Positions 27,742-37,335 are shown, numbered from the stretch's first letter. The stretch is DNA of 64,000 nucleotides from Clostridiales bacterium Firm_11 (GCA_001604105.1 LVAQ01000024.1:124001-188000); one strand, 5' to 3'. Notes: a model not told the origin generated them from the sequence alone. Translations and numbers: made by a program.

Positions 27742-28941
27742 ATGATGCTCAATGAATCCTGGCGTTCCAGGGCGCATTTTGATATTACCCTGACTGTGCT
27801 GGTATTTGTTCTGGCCGCATTTGGGGTGCTGAGCGTTTCCGTCGCCACGTTTTCCACCGATTCCAGTGTTGAAGATACGCTGCTTAACTATATTGTCGCT
27901 TCGCACTATGGTTTGCGGCAGGCAATATTCTTTTTGATCTCCCCCGTCGTGATCGGCGTTATCACATTTTTCCCGTATGAGTTCATTCGTCGGCGTTCCC
28001 AGCTCTTTTATTACTTTTCCTGCGGTTTGCTTTTGGTGGCGCTGGGGGGCCAGGCGGCAGGCGTAAAAGCGTGGATCGACGTCATCTGGGGCTATACGTT
28101 GCAGCCATCGGAGTTTATGAAGCTGGCATGCATCATCGTAACCGCTAAGTTTCTGGAAAAAAATGATGACCCCATGGGCAACATGAGCAGCGCGATTCGT
28201 CTAACATTGCTCATGGGCATCCCCTGGCTGCTCACCCTCGCGCAGGGCGAAACGGGCTCGGTCATGGTGGCGATATTCCTTTTTGGCGTCATGATGTTTT
28301 TCGGCGGCATGCGGCTCAGAATCATGGGCGGGATCATCGCTGTTGCCGTTATTGGCGTAGCGGTGCTTTATGGCGCAACCATGGCATCCGGTTCCACTGA
28401 TTATCGCCTGACCCGTATCCTGTCCTTCGTCAACCCAGAGCTGGTGGACGAAGCCGCGACCTATCAGGTGAACAACTCGAAGATCGCCATCGGGTCCGGC
28501 GGGCTGTACGGCGTGGGTTCCTTTGTGCAAGGCAGTTTCAGTCAGCTGGATTATGTGCCGGAAGATTGGACGGACTTCATCTTCGCTACCATTGGGGAAG
28601 CCTATGGGTTGGCTGGCACCCTGTTTGTGGTGCTCACGTACCTGCTTATCATCATCCGGCTACTATACCTTGCCCGCTATACAGGGGATCGTTTTGGGCA
28701 GATGGTCATCATTGGCGTGATGGGCATGTTGTTGTTCCATGTGTTTGAAAACGTGGGCATGACCACGGGTCTCATGCCTGTTACTGGGATACCGCTGCCC
28801 TTTTTAAGCTACGGCGGCAGTAACCTCATTACCAACATGGCAGGCATCGGTCTGGTGCTCAACGTGGTGCGCAATCGCAGCGTCATGAACAGTGAGATGC
28901 TTACCCCACAAACCGGCATCAGCGCCAAATATATGCGCTAA
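27742..28941 (+). CDS. rodA: Peptidoglycan glycosyltransferase RodA
   Basis: RodA is the SEDS-family glycan polymerase that partners PBP2 in side-wall elongation. The 399 residues have about ten membrane spans. Family landmarks are KAWIDV, LQPSEFMKLA, a large extracellular loop after residue 210, LDYVPEDWTDFIFATIGEA and GIPLPFLSYGGSNL. Two adjacent ATG codons are possible; GGAGGG is seven bases before the first. It is the last gene of the operon, followed about 200 bases later by a bidirectional terminator. Confidence 0.95.
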   Translation: MMLNESWRSRAHFDITLTVLVFVLAAFGVLSVSVATFSTDSSVEDTLLNYIVASHYGLRQAIFFLISPVVIGVITFFPYEFIRRRSQLFYYFSCGLLLVALGGQAAGVKAWIDVIWGYTLQPSEFMKLACIIVTAKFLEKNDDPMGNMSSAIRLTLLMGIPWLLTLAQGETGSVMVAIFLFGVMMFFGGMRLRIMGGIIAVAVIGVAVLYGATMASGSTDYRLTRILSFVNPELVDEAATYQVNNSKIAIGSGGLYGVGSFVQGSFSQLDYVPEDWTDFIFATIGEAYGLAGTLFVVLTYLLIIIRLLYLARYTGDRFGQMVIIGVMGMLLFHVFENVGMTTGLMPVTGIPLPFLSYGGSNLITNMAGIGLVLNVVRNRSVMNSEMLTPQTGISAKYMR

Positions 28942-29148
28942 CCACAAGATGCTTGCCCATAGCCAGTGAAAACGGGCAAGCCATGGTTCAAGCGCGAAGG
29001 CTACGGTGTGTTTCCATAAGGCGCAACCGATTGGTACGTTTATGCAAAGCCCAACCCTTGTGTCAGATTGCTCTCTTTTATGCAAGCATATGGCTTGCAG
29101 GGTTATAAATAGGGTCGGCGCTCGCGCAGTCCCTACGCTACTCGCCGC

Positions 29149-29183
29149 AAGAAAGCCGATGCACAGTGCGCATCGGCTTTCTT
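29149..29183. terminator. Bidirectional terminator between rodA and the SH3 gene
   Basis: A perfect 14-base-pair stem, AAGAAAGCCGATGC (29149-29162) with its complement at 29170-29183, has a seven-base loop. T-rich ends occur on both strands. The rest of 28942-29239 holds only an eight-base inverted repeat (GCTTGCCC, 28951-28981) and no gene. Confidence 0.8.
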
Positions 29184-29239
29184 AGGGAATTGGTTTGGGA
29201 ATCACCCTCTGCTGTTTACGGGTTAATCTGCAGTATTCA

Positions 29240-30403
29240 TCACTTGCCCGCAATGGAGGTAAAGTAGTTCATCACATAGCCGGTTAAGCCGTTGTAGCGC
29301 ACCTTTGTCCAATCCTGCCCGGGCGCGATGATGGTGGCGCTTTTCCCGCTGGGGATGCGTGTAATCACTGATGCTGTCATAGCTGCGGAGCTGCGCAGGT
29401 TTACAAAGGAGCCTTGCGGGTGAATCACCTTGAGCGTCGGCGTTGCGGGCAGGTTATACAGTTTGACATACTTGGTGAGTACATAGCCGGTGGCGGCATA
29501 GCTTTCGGCATAAACCTTGCTCCACTCCGTCCCTTGCACGAGCACACTCAAGCGATATCCATTAGCCAACCTCGCGACAATGGTGGATGCCGTGCTGGGC
29601 GATTCCCGCAGATTAAGGCGTTGGCTGCTCACCGGATTGTTCACGATGGCATAGCCAGCACCGCTTCCACCGCCCTGATCCCGGGAGGCTTGCAAACCCT
29701 CCGCAAGAAAATCACTGCTGATAAAGCCGGTAAACCCATCAATACACACGTACCACCAGTTGTTCCCCTGATAGAGCACAGCCACATATCGGTCGCCGGC
29801 AAACTGCCTGATCACCGCGCCGCTGGCGCTGGGCGCCGCGCGCATATTGACCGCGGTATTGTTGGGCGTTTTGATTGTACCCACCTTGGTTCCAATGGGT
29901 TGGTAGGATACTGTGGTAAACTCACTGCGCACATAGCCGAGCGTATCGCCCATCTGTACACGGTACCACCCATTTTCTGCCGAAAGGATGGTCAGCGGCA
30001 CGCCGTTATAGAGAATGGTAATCACTTCGGCCGAATAGCTGGGCGTGGCGCGCAGGTTCAAAAACGCGGTGGCTTTCGCATTGCTAACAATGGCGACATT
30101 GCCATACATCAATGCATCCGTAGTGGCAAGGAAATTCTTGCTCATGTAGCCGGTTTTGTTATCGCCGGTAAGCACATAGAAGAAATTATTCTGGCTTCCA
30201 TTCACGCGAACCCACGCGCCCCGCGGATAGGCGCCAAGCCATTGACTGGATGAACTTGCCCCCGCGCGAAGGTTAAGGGATTGCGTGCCGGTCACAACGG
30301 CATAGGTTTCGGCCAACGCGGCCGCCGATAGAACGGTCACAAGCAGGCAGGCAGCGCATAGCATGCGCAACGCCCTTGCAAGGCACCTCATCTTCTTTTT
30401 CAT
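29240..30403 (-). CDS. Secreted protein of five bacterial SH3 domains
   Basis: This is an exported, probably wall-associated protein with no visible catalytic domain. From ATG 30403 there are 387 residues: a signal peptide ending AAALA before ETYA, then five SH3b repeats of about 65-70 residues, each with a recognisable (L/M/V)NLR or NMR core and a GYV/GFI/GYM end. SH3b domains usually bind cell-wall peptides. AAAGGAA lies nine bases before the ATG. No hydrolase is encoded beside it, so an adaptor or wall-sensing role is only a guess. Confidence 0.85.
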   Translation of the reverse strand: MKKKMRCLARALRMLCAACLLVTVLSAAALAETYAVVTGTQSLNLRAGASSSSQWLGAYPRGAWVRVNGSQNNFFYVLTGDNKTGYMSKNFLATTDALMYGNVAIVSNAKATAFLNLRATPSYSAEVITILYNGVPLTILSAENGWYRVQMGDTLGYVRSEFTTVSYQPIGTKVGTIKTPNNTAVNMRAAPSASGAVIRQFAGDRYVAVLYQGNNWWYVCIDGFTGFISSDFLAEGLQASRDQGGGSGAGYAIVNNPVSSQRLNLRESPSTASTIVARLANGYRLSVLVQGTEWSKVYAESYAATGYVLTKYVKLYNLPATPTLKVIHPQGSFVNLRSSAAMTASVITRIPSGKSATIIAPGQDWTKVRYNGLTGYVMNYFTSIAGK

Positions 30404-30575
30404 GCGCCATCGTTCCTTTCGACCGTCGTTCAACACAGATACCGGCAAATACCGCTACCTGATAAACGCATCACAGCCAGGGTTTCATCCCGCGTTATGG
30501 GGATTTGCCATTGCATGACACGTAGCAATCTGCCTTCTCCGACTCCCTAAGCAGGCTTGCCTGGCTAGTATATCA

Positions 30576-31361
30576 TCACCACTGCTTGCCCGTCGCTTGC
30601 AATGGCAGCCACGCCAGCACATCTTGAATGGCTTTGTCCCAATAATCCCAGGTGTGGGACGCACCCGGTTCACGGTCGTAGCGGATGCTCAATTTCTCCT
30701 GAAAGCGTGCCATGAAGACCTCGTTGGACTCATACAGAAAATCCTCCGTGCCGCAGGCGGCGAAAATGCGAGGCGCTGTGGTTGGGTCAAGCGCATCCGC
30801 CAGTTTCTCAAGGTTGCCAATGCCGTTGATAAGCCCCTCCCGATCGCCGAAGATATCGCAAAGCTCTTTGACAAAAGCAGCGTCCATGATGTTCTCATCC
30901 ATGGCAACATGGAGCCACATCGGCGCGGAAAGCGCCGCTACCGCGCTATAGCGCGCAGGGTCGGCCAGCCCAAGTTTCATCGCGCCATAGCCGCCCATGG
31001 ATAACCCCGCCGCAAAGCGCCCCGCACGTTCATGGCTCAAGGGGAAGTAGCTTTCCATCACACGGGGCAGTTCTTCGCGAACAAACGACCAGTATTTCGC
31101 GCCATGAACCATATCCGAATAAAACGAGCGGTTCACGGCAGGCATCACGATGGCCAAGTAGTACTTTTGCGCGTAAGACAAGATGCGTGTGTTGCGGAAC
31201 CATGCGGTATGATCGTCGCTCAAGCCGTGCAGCAGATATAGCGTTGGGATGGGTTCTCCCGCGTGCTCTGCCAGCACATCGGCATCCGGCAGCAGCACAT
31301 AAGCAGCGGTCTGAATCTGTAACGTCTGGCTGAAGAAGTGAAAGTCATTCCAAATCATCAT
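30576..31361 (-). CDS. Alpha/beta hydrolase of the esterase D / tributyrin esterase family
   Basis: This is a 261-residue cytosolic serine esterase. The oxyanion region reads LLHGLSDDHTAW and the nucleophile elbow is GLSMGGYGA; a catalytic His lies near the end in ASHTWDYWD and an Asp in GTEDFL. The family includes tributyrin esterases, S-formylglutathione hydrolases and feruloyl or acetyl-xylan esterases, and the substrate cannot be told apart here. AGGGGG precedes two adjacent ATG codons (31361 and 31358). It is transcribed towards the SH3 protein gene, about 170 bases apart. Confidence 0.9.
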   Translation of the reverse strand: MMIWNDFHFFSQTLQIQTAAYVLLPDADVLAEHAGEPIPTLYLLHGLSDDHTAWFRNTRILSYAQKYYLAIVMPAVNRSFYSDMVHGAKYWSFVREELPRVMESYFPLSHERAGRFAAGLSMGGYGAMKLGLADPARYSAVAALSAPMWLHVAMDENIMDAAFVKELCDIFGDREGLINGIGNLEKLADALDPTTAPRIFAACGTEDFLYESNEVFMARFQEKLSIRYDREPGASHTWDYWDKAIQDVLAWLPLQATGKQW

Positions 31362-31517
31362 GCATCCCCCTTTATTTCTATGCATTATAGCACAGGGGCA
31401 AGGTGCAACTCAAGATAACCAAGGGCATCCCCCATCGCCTGGAATCGTCTACGCTTCGATGAATCAATGAAGCTATCCTGCGCGCCCTTGTACGGCGTCC
31501 CGTTGTTTGTGGTTTTA

Positions 31518-31539
31518 CATGTCCACGATAGAGGACATG
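31518..31539. repeat. Inverted repeat just upstream of a -35 box
   Basis: CATGTCC (31518-31524) and GGACATG (31533-31539) are perfect arms around eight bases, ending one base before the -35 box of the following promoter. The position suits a regulator site, but which protein binds is unknown. Confidence 0.4.
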
Positions 31540-31540
31540 C

Positions 31541-31568
31541 TTTACAAACGCAGGTTTCATGATACAAT
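31541..31568 (+). promoter_or_regulatory. Promoter of the GT-C-like membrane gene
   Basis: TTTACA (31541-31546) and TACAAT (31563-31568) are separated by 16 bases, giving a leader of about 115 bases. Confidence 0.6.
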
Positions 31569-31691
31569 GGTTACGAAATAAAACCATTTCTTCCGGCAAT
31601 GCGCTGGCGTTTCTGTCAAAGTACCTTCCTGTTGATCATTTGCACCTATCCGAACATCCATACGATTCTGAAATTACAAAGGAGTGTGACC

Positions 31692-33560
31692 ATGACTGTC
31701 GCGCTGGCGTTCCTGCTTGCGATGCTATTGCTCTGCGTTCGATTGCGCAGGCGCTTTGAACTTGTACTCCCCCTTGGTATCCTTACCCTGATGCTCTGCC
31801 TGGGTTTGCTTGCCATGTTCCAATCAATGGCGCTCATTAGCCCGCTTATCCTCGCATTGTGTGCTATGCAACTGATATGGCTTGCGGCGGATCTCCTGTG
31901 GAAACGCACAACTGGAAGGGCATTCCTTGTAGAACTCCTGCGCTATGCCCTCACCCCGGGGCTTTTGCTGTTTGTAGCCATGGTTGCATACTATGGGTAT
32001 GTAAGCTGGCCGATGACCGTATGGTGGCGGGATGATCTCGCGCATTGGGCGCTTTCCGTCAAATCCTTATGGCATGCGGGCGGGCTTGTGGACGGCACGC
32101 ATCTGCTCAATCAGCGCTTCGGGGATTATCCGCCCGGTGTGCAGGTGCTTCAATGGTTTGTGATGCATCTTACGGGGCAATGGAGCGAACACGCGCTTTA
32201 CTTTACACTCTTTTTAACTTATACGGTTTTCCTGCTTCCGCTGTTTGCCAAGCTCACATGGCGCAGGTGGTATCTGCTGCCCGCGGGGTTTATGTTTCTG
32301 GTCGCATTTCCAACATGGGGCAATGTGCTCAGCTATGTTTTTTTAGGCATCGACACCACGCTTTCACTCTGTTTTGGCTATGTGTTAATGCTCGTATGGC
32401 AGCACAGGCGTGGGGATCGTTTCAGTGTTGTGTCCATCGCGCTTGGGTTGTGCGGGTTGTTTTTCATTAAACAGATCGGCCTGCTTCTGGCGGGCTTTGC
32501 CCTGCTGCTGCTATTGCTGCGCAAGGTAGAAACGTGGCGCACCTTGCTGGCGATAGCTTCCGCGCCGCTGGTGTTATTCCTTGGCTGGTTTCTGTATTGC
32601 GCGCAAACAGGGCTATCCGGCTATAACACGGCAGGCGCAAGCACGCAGCTGCTAGGGATGCTGGCAGGTACATACGTACCGCCTGAGAACAGTACGCAAA
32701 TCCTGCCCGCGCTGCTTTATGCGCTGGCAAATAAGTATTCGGGCGATATCACCCATTTCACTGCCGCGCCGGTTCCCTTGCCACCCGCGGTATGGTTGCT
32801 ATTACTGCCGCTGTTGCCCTTGGCCGTAAGCTTTGGAAAGGGAACGTTCAGGCGGGATATGCGCGTTCTATCGATTTTTTTGGCGGGGACGTTCCTATTG
32901 TATATGGGCATCCTGTACCTGAGTTTCTTCACCACCTTCTACCACGAAACATCCGTCTATACAGGCGTTTACAAGGATAATCTGGTATTGTTGGCGGAGC
33001 GTTACGGCGCGCCTGTCATTCTTGGCGGCGCGGTACTGCTGGTTTGGATTGTTTTCGATGCGTTTGCCACCGGGCGCCTGCATCTTCGCAACCCCAGGAT
33101 GCTTGCCCTGACCGCTGTAGCAGCGATTCTGCTAACGCTGTCCACAAACTGGGCGGTCATGGCGGAAGTGCTTGTTCCCGAGCGCTATTTTCAAGGCATA
33201 CACAGCGTGGGCTCGGAGGATGCCGTGCGCGATCAGGAGACCTGGGGCGCAAGCCTTGATGAGGTAGAAGGCGCCCGCGTGCTCATCGACCTGACGGCAG
33301 CATCCGATTATACCAAGGAATTGGTCTATGGTTTCGCGCCTGCGCAGTTTTTCCTTGCCACGGCGGATATCGCCGCCTCGACGCAAGCCCTTACTGCGTA
33401 CTTGCAAAAAGAAGGCATCAATTACCTCGTTTGTCTGGATGAAAACACCGCGCTGGCGCAGGTCGCCATGCCCCTCGCGGACGAATATGGCTTTTATGGC
33501 GGCACGCTTTACACCGTGCTCTGGGAGGATGGGAACGCCATCCTATCAGAGTATTACTAA
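31692..33560 (+). CDS. Polytopic membrane protein, possible GT-C fold glycosyltransferase
   Basis: This is a 622-residue membrane protein with roughly eleven to twelve hydrophobic helices and a soluble C-terminal part (about 470-622). After the early helices, the first large outside loop contains WWRDDLAHWALSVKSLW. Acidic residues in that position are typical of GT-C glycosyltransferases that use lipid-linked sugars, which is the basis for the guess. The C-terminal part has no motif I recognise. ATG 31692 has AAAGGAG seven bases upstream; the frame is open further upstream but without a start site. It is monocistronic. A transporter or unknown membrane enzyme remains possible. Confidence 0.7.
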   Translation: MTVALAFLLAMLLLCVRLRRRFELVLPLGILTLMLCLGLLAMFQSMALISPLILALCAMQLIWLAADLLWKRTTGRAFLVELLRYALTPGLLLFVAMVAYYGYVSWPMTVWWRDDLAHWALSVKSLWHAGGLVDGTHLLNQRFGDYPPGVQVLQWFVMHLTGQWSEHALYFTLFLTYTVFLLPLFAKLTWRRWYLLPAGFMFLVAFPTWGNVLSYVFLGIDTTLSLCFGYVLMLVWQHRRGDRFSVVSIALGLCGLFFIKQIGLLLAGFALLLLLLRKVETWRTLLAIASAPLVLFLGWFLYCAQTGLSGYNTAGASTQLLGMLAGTYVPPENSTQILPALLYALANKYSGDITHFTAAPVPLPPAVWLLLLPLLPLAVSFGKGTFRRDMRVLSIFLAGTFLLYMGILYLSFFTTFYHETSVYTGVYKDNLVLLAERYGAPVILGGAVLLVWIVFDAFATGRLHLRNPRMLALTAVAAILLTLSTNWAVMAEVLVPERYFQGIHSVGSEDAVRDQETWGASLDEVEGARVLIDLTAASDYTKELVYGFAPAQFFLATADIAASTQALTAYLQKEGINYLVCLDENTALAQVAMPLADEYGFYGGTLYTVLWEDGNAILSEYY

Positions 33561-33781
33561 CCCAGTAACCCTGCGTTCGAATGTAATTGTTCGTACATCA
33601 GGCTGTCGGCAAATCCACGAGATAGGCTGTCCTCCGCCCTCTAATGCTACGGGGTTGCTAACGCGATCGTTAAGTGATGCGCTATACCCTCCAGCATCAG
33701 GCTATGCCTTAAGCCATCAAAAGGTTTCACGCAAATAAACCTGACAAGGCTATCATTCCTGGCAGCGACTTTCATGACAGT

Positions 33782-33812
33782 CAACAGCACGGGCAAACCG
33801 CCCGTGCTGTTG
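33782..33812. terminator. Hairpin between convergent genes
   Basis: CAACAGCACGGGC (33782-33794) pairs perfectly with its complement (33800-33812) across five bases. There is no clear U-tract on either strand, so termination efficiency is uncertain. No gene is seen in 33561-33823. Confidence 0.5.
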
Positions 33813-33823
33813 CTGTAGCGCCA

Positions 33824-34753
33824 TCACACCAGTGAATAGGCCGCAATGCCGATGAATAGAAGAATCGACAACAGTGTTTGTACCGAGAGCGTCGTGGAAA
33901 TGTACTCCGCGTGCCCTGTCACATCCGCATACAGCGGGATGATAAATGGCGCGGGCATGCTGTAAGCCAGCAGCATCGCCACAAATAAAGGTTTCTCAAA
34001 TGGAATGATGCTGAACACCAGCCAGGCCCCCACGGCAAGCAACGTATACATAACCAAAAACCGCAGCGCGATGGTTTTGGCGACGGGTACCAGCAGCGCT
34101 TTTTGAAAACTGAGTTCATAGCCAACGATGAGCAGAATCAACGCGGAGGTAGGCGCGGCAATGAAGCGAATCACATCGTCAATGATGGCTCCCGCCGCTG
34201 TGGCCAGCAACCACTCCCCCACGCCCAGCGCGCCAAGCACCGCCCCCAGCGTAATACACAGGAAAACAACATTGCTCGCCATATTGCGCGCCAGAGCCTT
34301 CACACGCACGCTTTCTCCGCCTGTGGCTTTCAACGCGGCAAGAAACACCGTAAACGCGCAAAAAGTCTGGCCGATATCCACCATGGCGAAAATCTGCGTC
34401 TGTCCTGCATAGAGTAGGCCAAAGAGCGCATAGCCAAGCATGCCTCCCTCAAAATTCGTCACGAGGAAGGGCAGGAACTTGCCGTACGGCTTCACAAAGC
34501 GCCGCAAGGCAAAACCAAGCAGCAAACCCAGCACGCAGGAGATGAACACCATTGCAAATAAAAGCGCAATCCTGCCGCTGTATTCTGCCGTAAAGAAAGC
34601 GAAGAACAGCACGGCGGGCAATGTGATGTTGCCGACCACAGCCTTGAGCCCAGCCAGCCCTTGATCCCCAAACACCTTTTTTCGTTTGCACAGATAGCCA
34701 AGCCCAAAGGTGACCAGCACCGGTAGCACCATCTGTAGAATCGAAAGCACCAT
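33824..34753 (-). CDS. AEC family (auxin efflux carrier-type) transporter
   Basis: This is a 309-residue membrane protein with ten hydrophobic helices in two halves, the size and pattern of AEC/MleP-type carriers that export malonate, malate or similar anions in bacteria. From ATG 34753 there is GGAGG nine bases upstream; the frame extends further but without a ribosome site. It has its own strong promoter (34890-34918) and is not part of the lsr operon, whose terminator lies between them. The substrate is unknown. Confidence 0.85.
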   Translation of the reverse strand: MVLSILQMVLPVLVTFGLGYLCKRKKVFGDQGLAGLKAVVGNITLPAVLFFAFFTAEYSGRIALLFAMVFISCVLGLLLGFALRRFVKPYGKFLPFLVTNFEGGMLGYALFGLLYAGQTQIFAMVDIGQTFCAFTVFLAALKATGGESVRVKALARNMASNVVFLCITLGAVLGALGVGEWLLATAAGAIIDDVIRFIAAPTSALILLIVGYELSFQKALLVPVAKTIALRFLVMYTLLAVGAWLVFSIIPFEKPLFVAMLLAYSMPAPFIIPLYADVTGHAEYISTTLSVQTLLSILLFIGIAAYSLV

Positions 34754-34889
34754 AAAATCGTTCCTCCACCGTTTAATATGCCCTTGTCGCATGACGCCGC
34801 CCCCGCAATGTGGAGGCGACGACCCGCCGCAAAACGCTATGAAGGCGATTTACAGCGCACTGCGATTATGTCATTTTGTAGCCATTACC

Positions 34890-34918
34890 AGTGTACGCGT
34901 AGGCTGCGTGTAGGTCAA
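34890..34918 (-). promoter_or_regulatory. Promoter of the AEC transporter gene
   Basis: Minus strand TTGACC (34913-34918) and TACACT (34890-34895) are 17 bases apart. The leader is about 130 bases. No gene is seen elsewhere in 34754-35192. Confidence 0.7.
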
Positions 34919-35119
34919 GCAGTCTGCACAATCTTTTCCAACGCCATGATAGTGGCTGCCTATCAAATGCACTTTATCAAACGAAGAAAACGTGTGCATC
35001 ATCGGCCTGCGTTTGATTGTGCTCCCGAGCACGCGCGCCGCGGCAAAGGCTTTGTGGTTCTGCCTCAAACCACTCTAAAAGAACGGCCTCGTTTTTTGAC
35101 TCCTCCTCAAACAAACTGA

Positions 35120-35147
35120 CACAGCCAAGGCAAACGCCTTGGCTGTG
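35120..35147 (-). terminator. Terminator of the lsrACDBF operon
   Basis: CACAGCCAAGGC (35120-35131) and its perfect complement (35136-35147) enclose a four-base loop. On the minus strand TCAGTTTGTTTG follows. It lies about 45 bases after the lsrF stop. Confidence 0.75.
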
Positions 35148-35192
35148 TATAGGGGGATGAGGGGTCGAGGAAACGCTGTGCGGGGGACACGC

Positions 35193-36071
35193 TTAGTGGA
35201 TCGCGTCCTGGAAAAACTGCCAGGCTTGTTTATCCGTAAAGCCTTCGTGCACGATCTTGCGAATAGCCATAGCCATCTCCACGCTGTGCTCGCTCTGGAA
35301 AATGTTACGTCCCATATCAAGACCGCGCGCGCCGCCCTGGATGGAGCGGTATGCAAGGGTAAGGGCTTCTTCTTCAGGCAGTTTTTTGCCTCCGGCGACC
35401 ACAATGGGCACTGGGCAAGCGGCTACCACTTCTTCAAAATTCTCACAGTAATAGGTTTTCACCATCTGCACGCCCATCTCGGCAACAATGCGTGTCGCCA
35501 GCTTAAAGAAGCGATCCGTACGCTCCATATCTTTGCCAACGGCCACCACGCCCAGCGTCGGGATGGAATAACGGAAACCGGCGTTAATCACGCGGCTTAG
35601 GTTATCCAGGCTGGAAAGCTGCCCTTCCGCGCCGATAAAGGTCTGTACGGCCATACAATCAGCATTCATGCGGATGGAATCTTCGATATCCACCGCGACT
35701 ACCTCATGGCTCAGGTCCTCGTTGAGCATGCTGGAGCCGCTTGAAACACGCAGGGCGATCGCTTTGCGGTTGTCCGGCGCAACACAGGTACGGATGGCGC
35801 CGCGCGTGCCCATCAGGCAGTCGATATGCGGCAACAGCGTGGGGATCACCAGATCCAGCCGTTCAAGCCCGGCCGTGGAGCCCATGAAATACCCGTGGTC
35901 AAAAGCAAACATCACGGTGTTCCCGCTCTTGGAATCAAAAATATTGGACAGGTGCTTTTTCATGCCCCAATCCAGGCTGTTAGCGCCCTTTACATGAAAA
36001 CCGCCCTGATTGGCGAAATCATCTTCAATGTGGTAGTCTTTTGCGACTTTGAGCCCGTCTTTATCCGCCAT
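35193..36071 (-). CDS. lsrF: LsrF, autoinducer-2 processing thiolase (class I aldolase fold)
   Basis: LsrF transfers the acetyl group of the keto form of phospho-AI-2 breakdown product (3-hydroxy-5-phosphonooxypentane-2,4-dione) to CoA. The 292 residues follow E. coli LsrF closely along their length: a KGANSLDWGMKKHLS start, FAFDHGYFMGSTAGLER, TRGAIRT, GVVAVGKDMERTDRFFKLATRI, VKTYYCENFEEVVAACPVPIV with the Schiff-base lysine region, AGGKKLPEEEAL and DMGRNIFQSEH. AAGGAGG lies nine bases before the ATG. It is the last gene of the lsrACDBF operon. A generic class I fructose-bisphosphate aldolase label would be less specific. Confidence 0.93.
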   Translation of the reverse strand: MADKDGLKVAKDYHIEDDFANQGGFHVKGANSLDWGMKKHLSNIFDSKSGNTVMFAFDHGYFMGSTAGLERLDLVIPTLLPHIDCLMGTRGAIRTCVAPDNRKAIALRVSSGSSMLNEDLSHEVVAVDIEDSIRMNADCMAVQTFIGAEGQLSSLDNLSRVINAGFRYSIPTLGVVAVGKDMERTDRFFKLATRIVAEMGVQMVKTYYCENFEEVVAACPVPIVVAGGKKLPEEEALTLAYRSIQGGARGLDMGRNIFQSEHSVEMAMAIRKIVHEGFTDKQAWQFFQDAIH

Positions 36072-36154
36072 GGGTTTCTACCTCCTTGGTGTAGTTGGTG
36101 AAGTGGCATCAGCGTTGGCGACGCCGTCGGGGTGTCCGCTCGGCCTGGCCATGG

Positions 36155-36184
36155 GCGGGAGCCACGCTTGCGCGTAGCTCCCGC
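36155..36184 (-). terminator. Intra-operon hairpin between lsrB and lsrF
   Basis: GCGGGAGC (36155-36162) and GCTCCCGC (36177-36184) enclose a further ACGC/GCGT stem. It lies directly after the lsrB stop with no strong U-tract, so a 3'-end stabiliser or partial attenuator that favours lsrB expression is likely. Confidence 0.5.
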
Positions 36185-36203
36185 GGGTCAAAAGGAGTGC
36201 ATC

Positions 36204-37265
36204 TTAGAAGTCGTAGTTATCCATGTTGTCGATGGTGAACACAACGCGCTCCGGCAGCAGCACCACGCCGCTGGTCTCAGAGGTGTACGCATTGGGGTCA
36301 AGAACGGTGTTCGGCTCAACCGTCACAGTGCCGATGCCAGGCACATCGATGACGTCGCCCACTTTGATCTCCTGGCCATCCGCCAGCAGATACGCCATGT
36401 AGCAGCCCAAAGCGCCTTGAATTTTGCAATCCCACAGGCCCCAGCGGGAGAGGATGCCAGCGCGGCAATAGTCCTTCATGCTGTTGGGAGCGGCGAAACC
36501 GACGATGGAAACCTTGGTTGCATCCAGTCCGAGGTTCTGCGCAGCCTGCGCCTGGCCGGGCAGGGCGGTGGAGTCATTGCAGATGATGCCGTCGATATCT
36601 GCATAGGTGGTCAGGATGGACTCACCAACGGTGATAGCCTTTTCAGCATCCTGCTCGGAGTAGTAGTTGTCCGGGAACACGTTGATCCAGTTTGGATACT
36701 TCTCAGCCGCATACGCTTCACCAGCAACATGCCAGCTGTTCTGATCCGTAACGGTCGCCTGGCTGTAGTGCCACACATACTTGATCTCGTCGTTGTTGAC
36801 GTCCTTGCCGCGCTCGGTCAGGCTGTCGGCCAGCATGTCTACCAGCATCTCGCCAAGCTGTTCCGGCGTACCCTGGCTTACCATGATAGTACGGCTTTCC
36901 GGGAACGCATCGCTATCCCAGGTTGTTACCACAAGGCCCGCGTCAGCGGCTTCCTTGAGCGCATCGTTCACGCCGGCTGCATCCACGGTGGAGATGCAGA
37001 TGGCATCCGCGCCGCTGGTGATGGCGTTTTGCACGATGGCAACCTGATTCGCCGCAGAAGCCTCAGGGTTTCCGTCATACGTCACGGTGAAGCCGTTCGC
37101 AGCCGCAAAGTCCTGCGCGCCTACATTGGCAGATTCAAAGAACGCGTTGCCAGAGAGCTTGGGAATAAAGACGACGTTGATACCATCCGCAGAGGCAGAG
37201 GCTACCATAGCCAGGCAAAGCACGAGTGTCAGCGCCACAGCAATGATTTTGGAGAACCTTTTCAT
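36204..37265 (-). CDS. lsrB: LsrB, autoinducer-2 binding protein
   Basis: LsrB is the extracellular receptor of the AI-2 importer. The protein of 353 residues tracks E. coli LsrB from FIPKLSGNAFF to the final NMDNYDF. Residues known to contact AI-2 in Salmonella LsrB are recognisable: Lys in FIPK, Asp in TWDSD, Asp-Gln in TVTDQN and Pro in ALPGQAQAA; the alanine two after that proline is Gln here. The signal peptide ends ASASA before DGIN and lacks a lipobox. GGGAGGG lies seven bases before ATG 37265. The related rhamnose receptors are less similar, and the Lsr context supports AI-2. Confidence 0.92.
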   Translation of the reverse strand: MKRFSKIIAVALTLVLCLAMVASASADGINVVFIPKLSGNAFFESANVGAQDFAAANGFTVTYDGNPEASAANQVAIVQNAITSGADAICISTVDAAGVNDALKEAADAGLVVTTWDSDAFPESRTIMVSQGTPEQLGEMLVDMLADSLTERGKDVNNDEIKYVWHYSQATVTDQNSWHVAGEAYAAEKYPNWINVFPDNYYSEQDAEKAITVGESILTTYADIDGIICNDSTALPGQAQAAQNLGLDATKVSIVGFAAPNSMKDYCRAGILSRWGLWDCKIQGALGCYMAYLLADGQEIKVGDVIDVPGIGTVTVEPNTVLDPNAYTSETSGVVLLPERVVFTIDNMDNYDF

Positions 37266-37335
37266 TGTGATACCCTCCCATATGGTTTTATTTCTTACGC
37301 GCGCTCTGCGCGCAAAGAATCTGTGTCTGTCGCCA

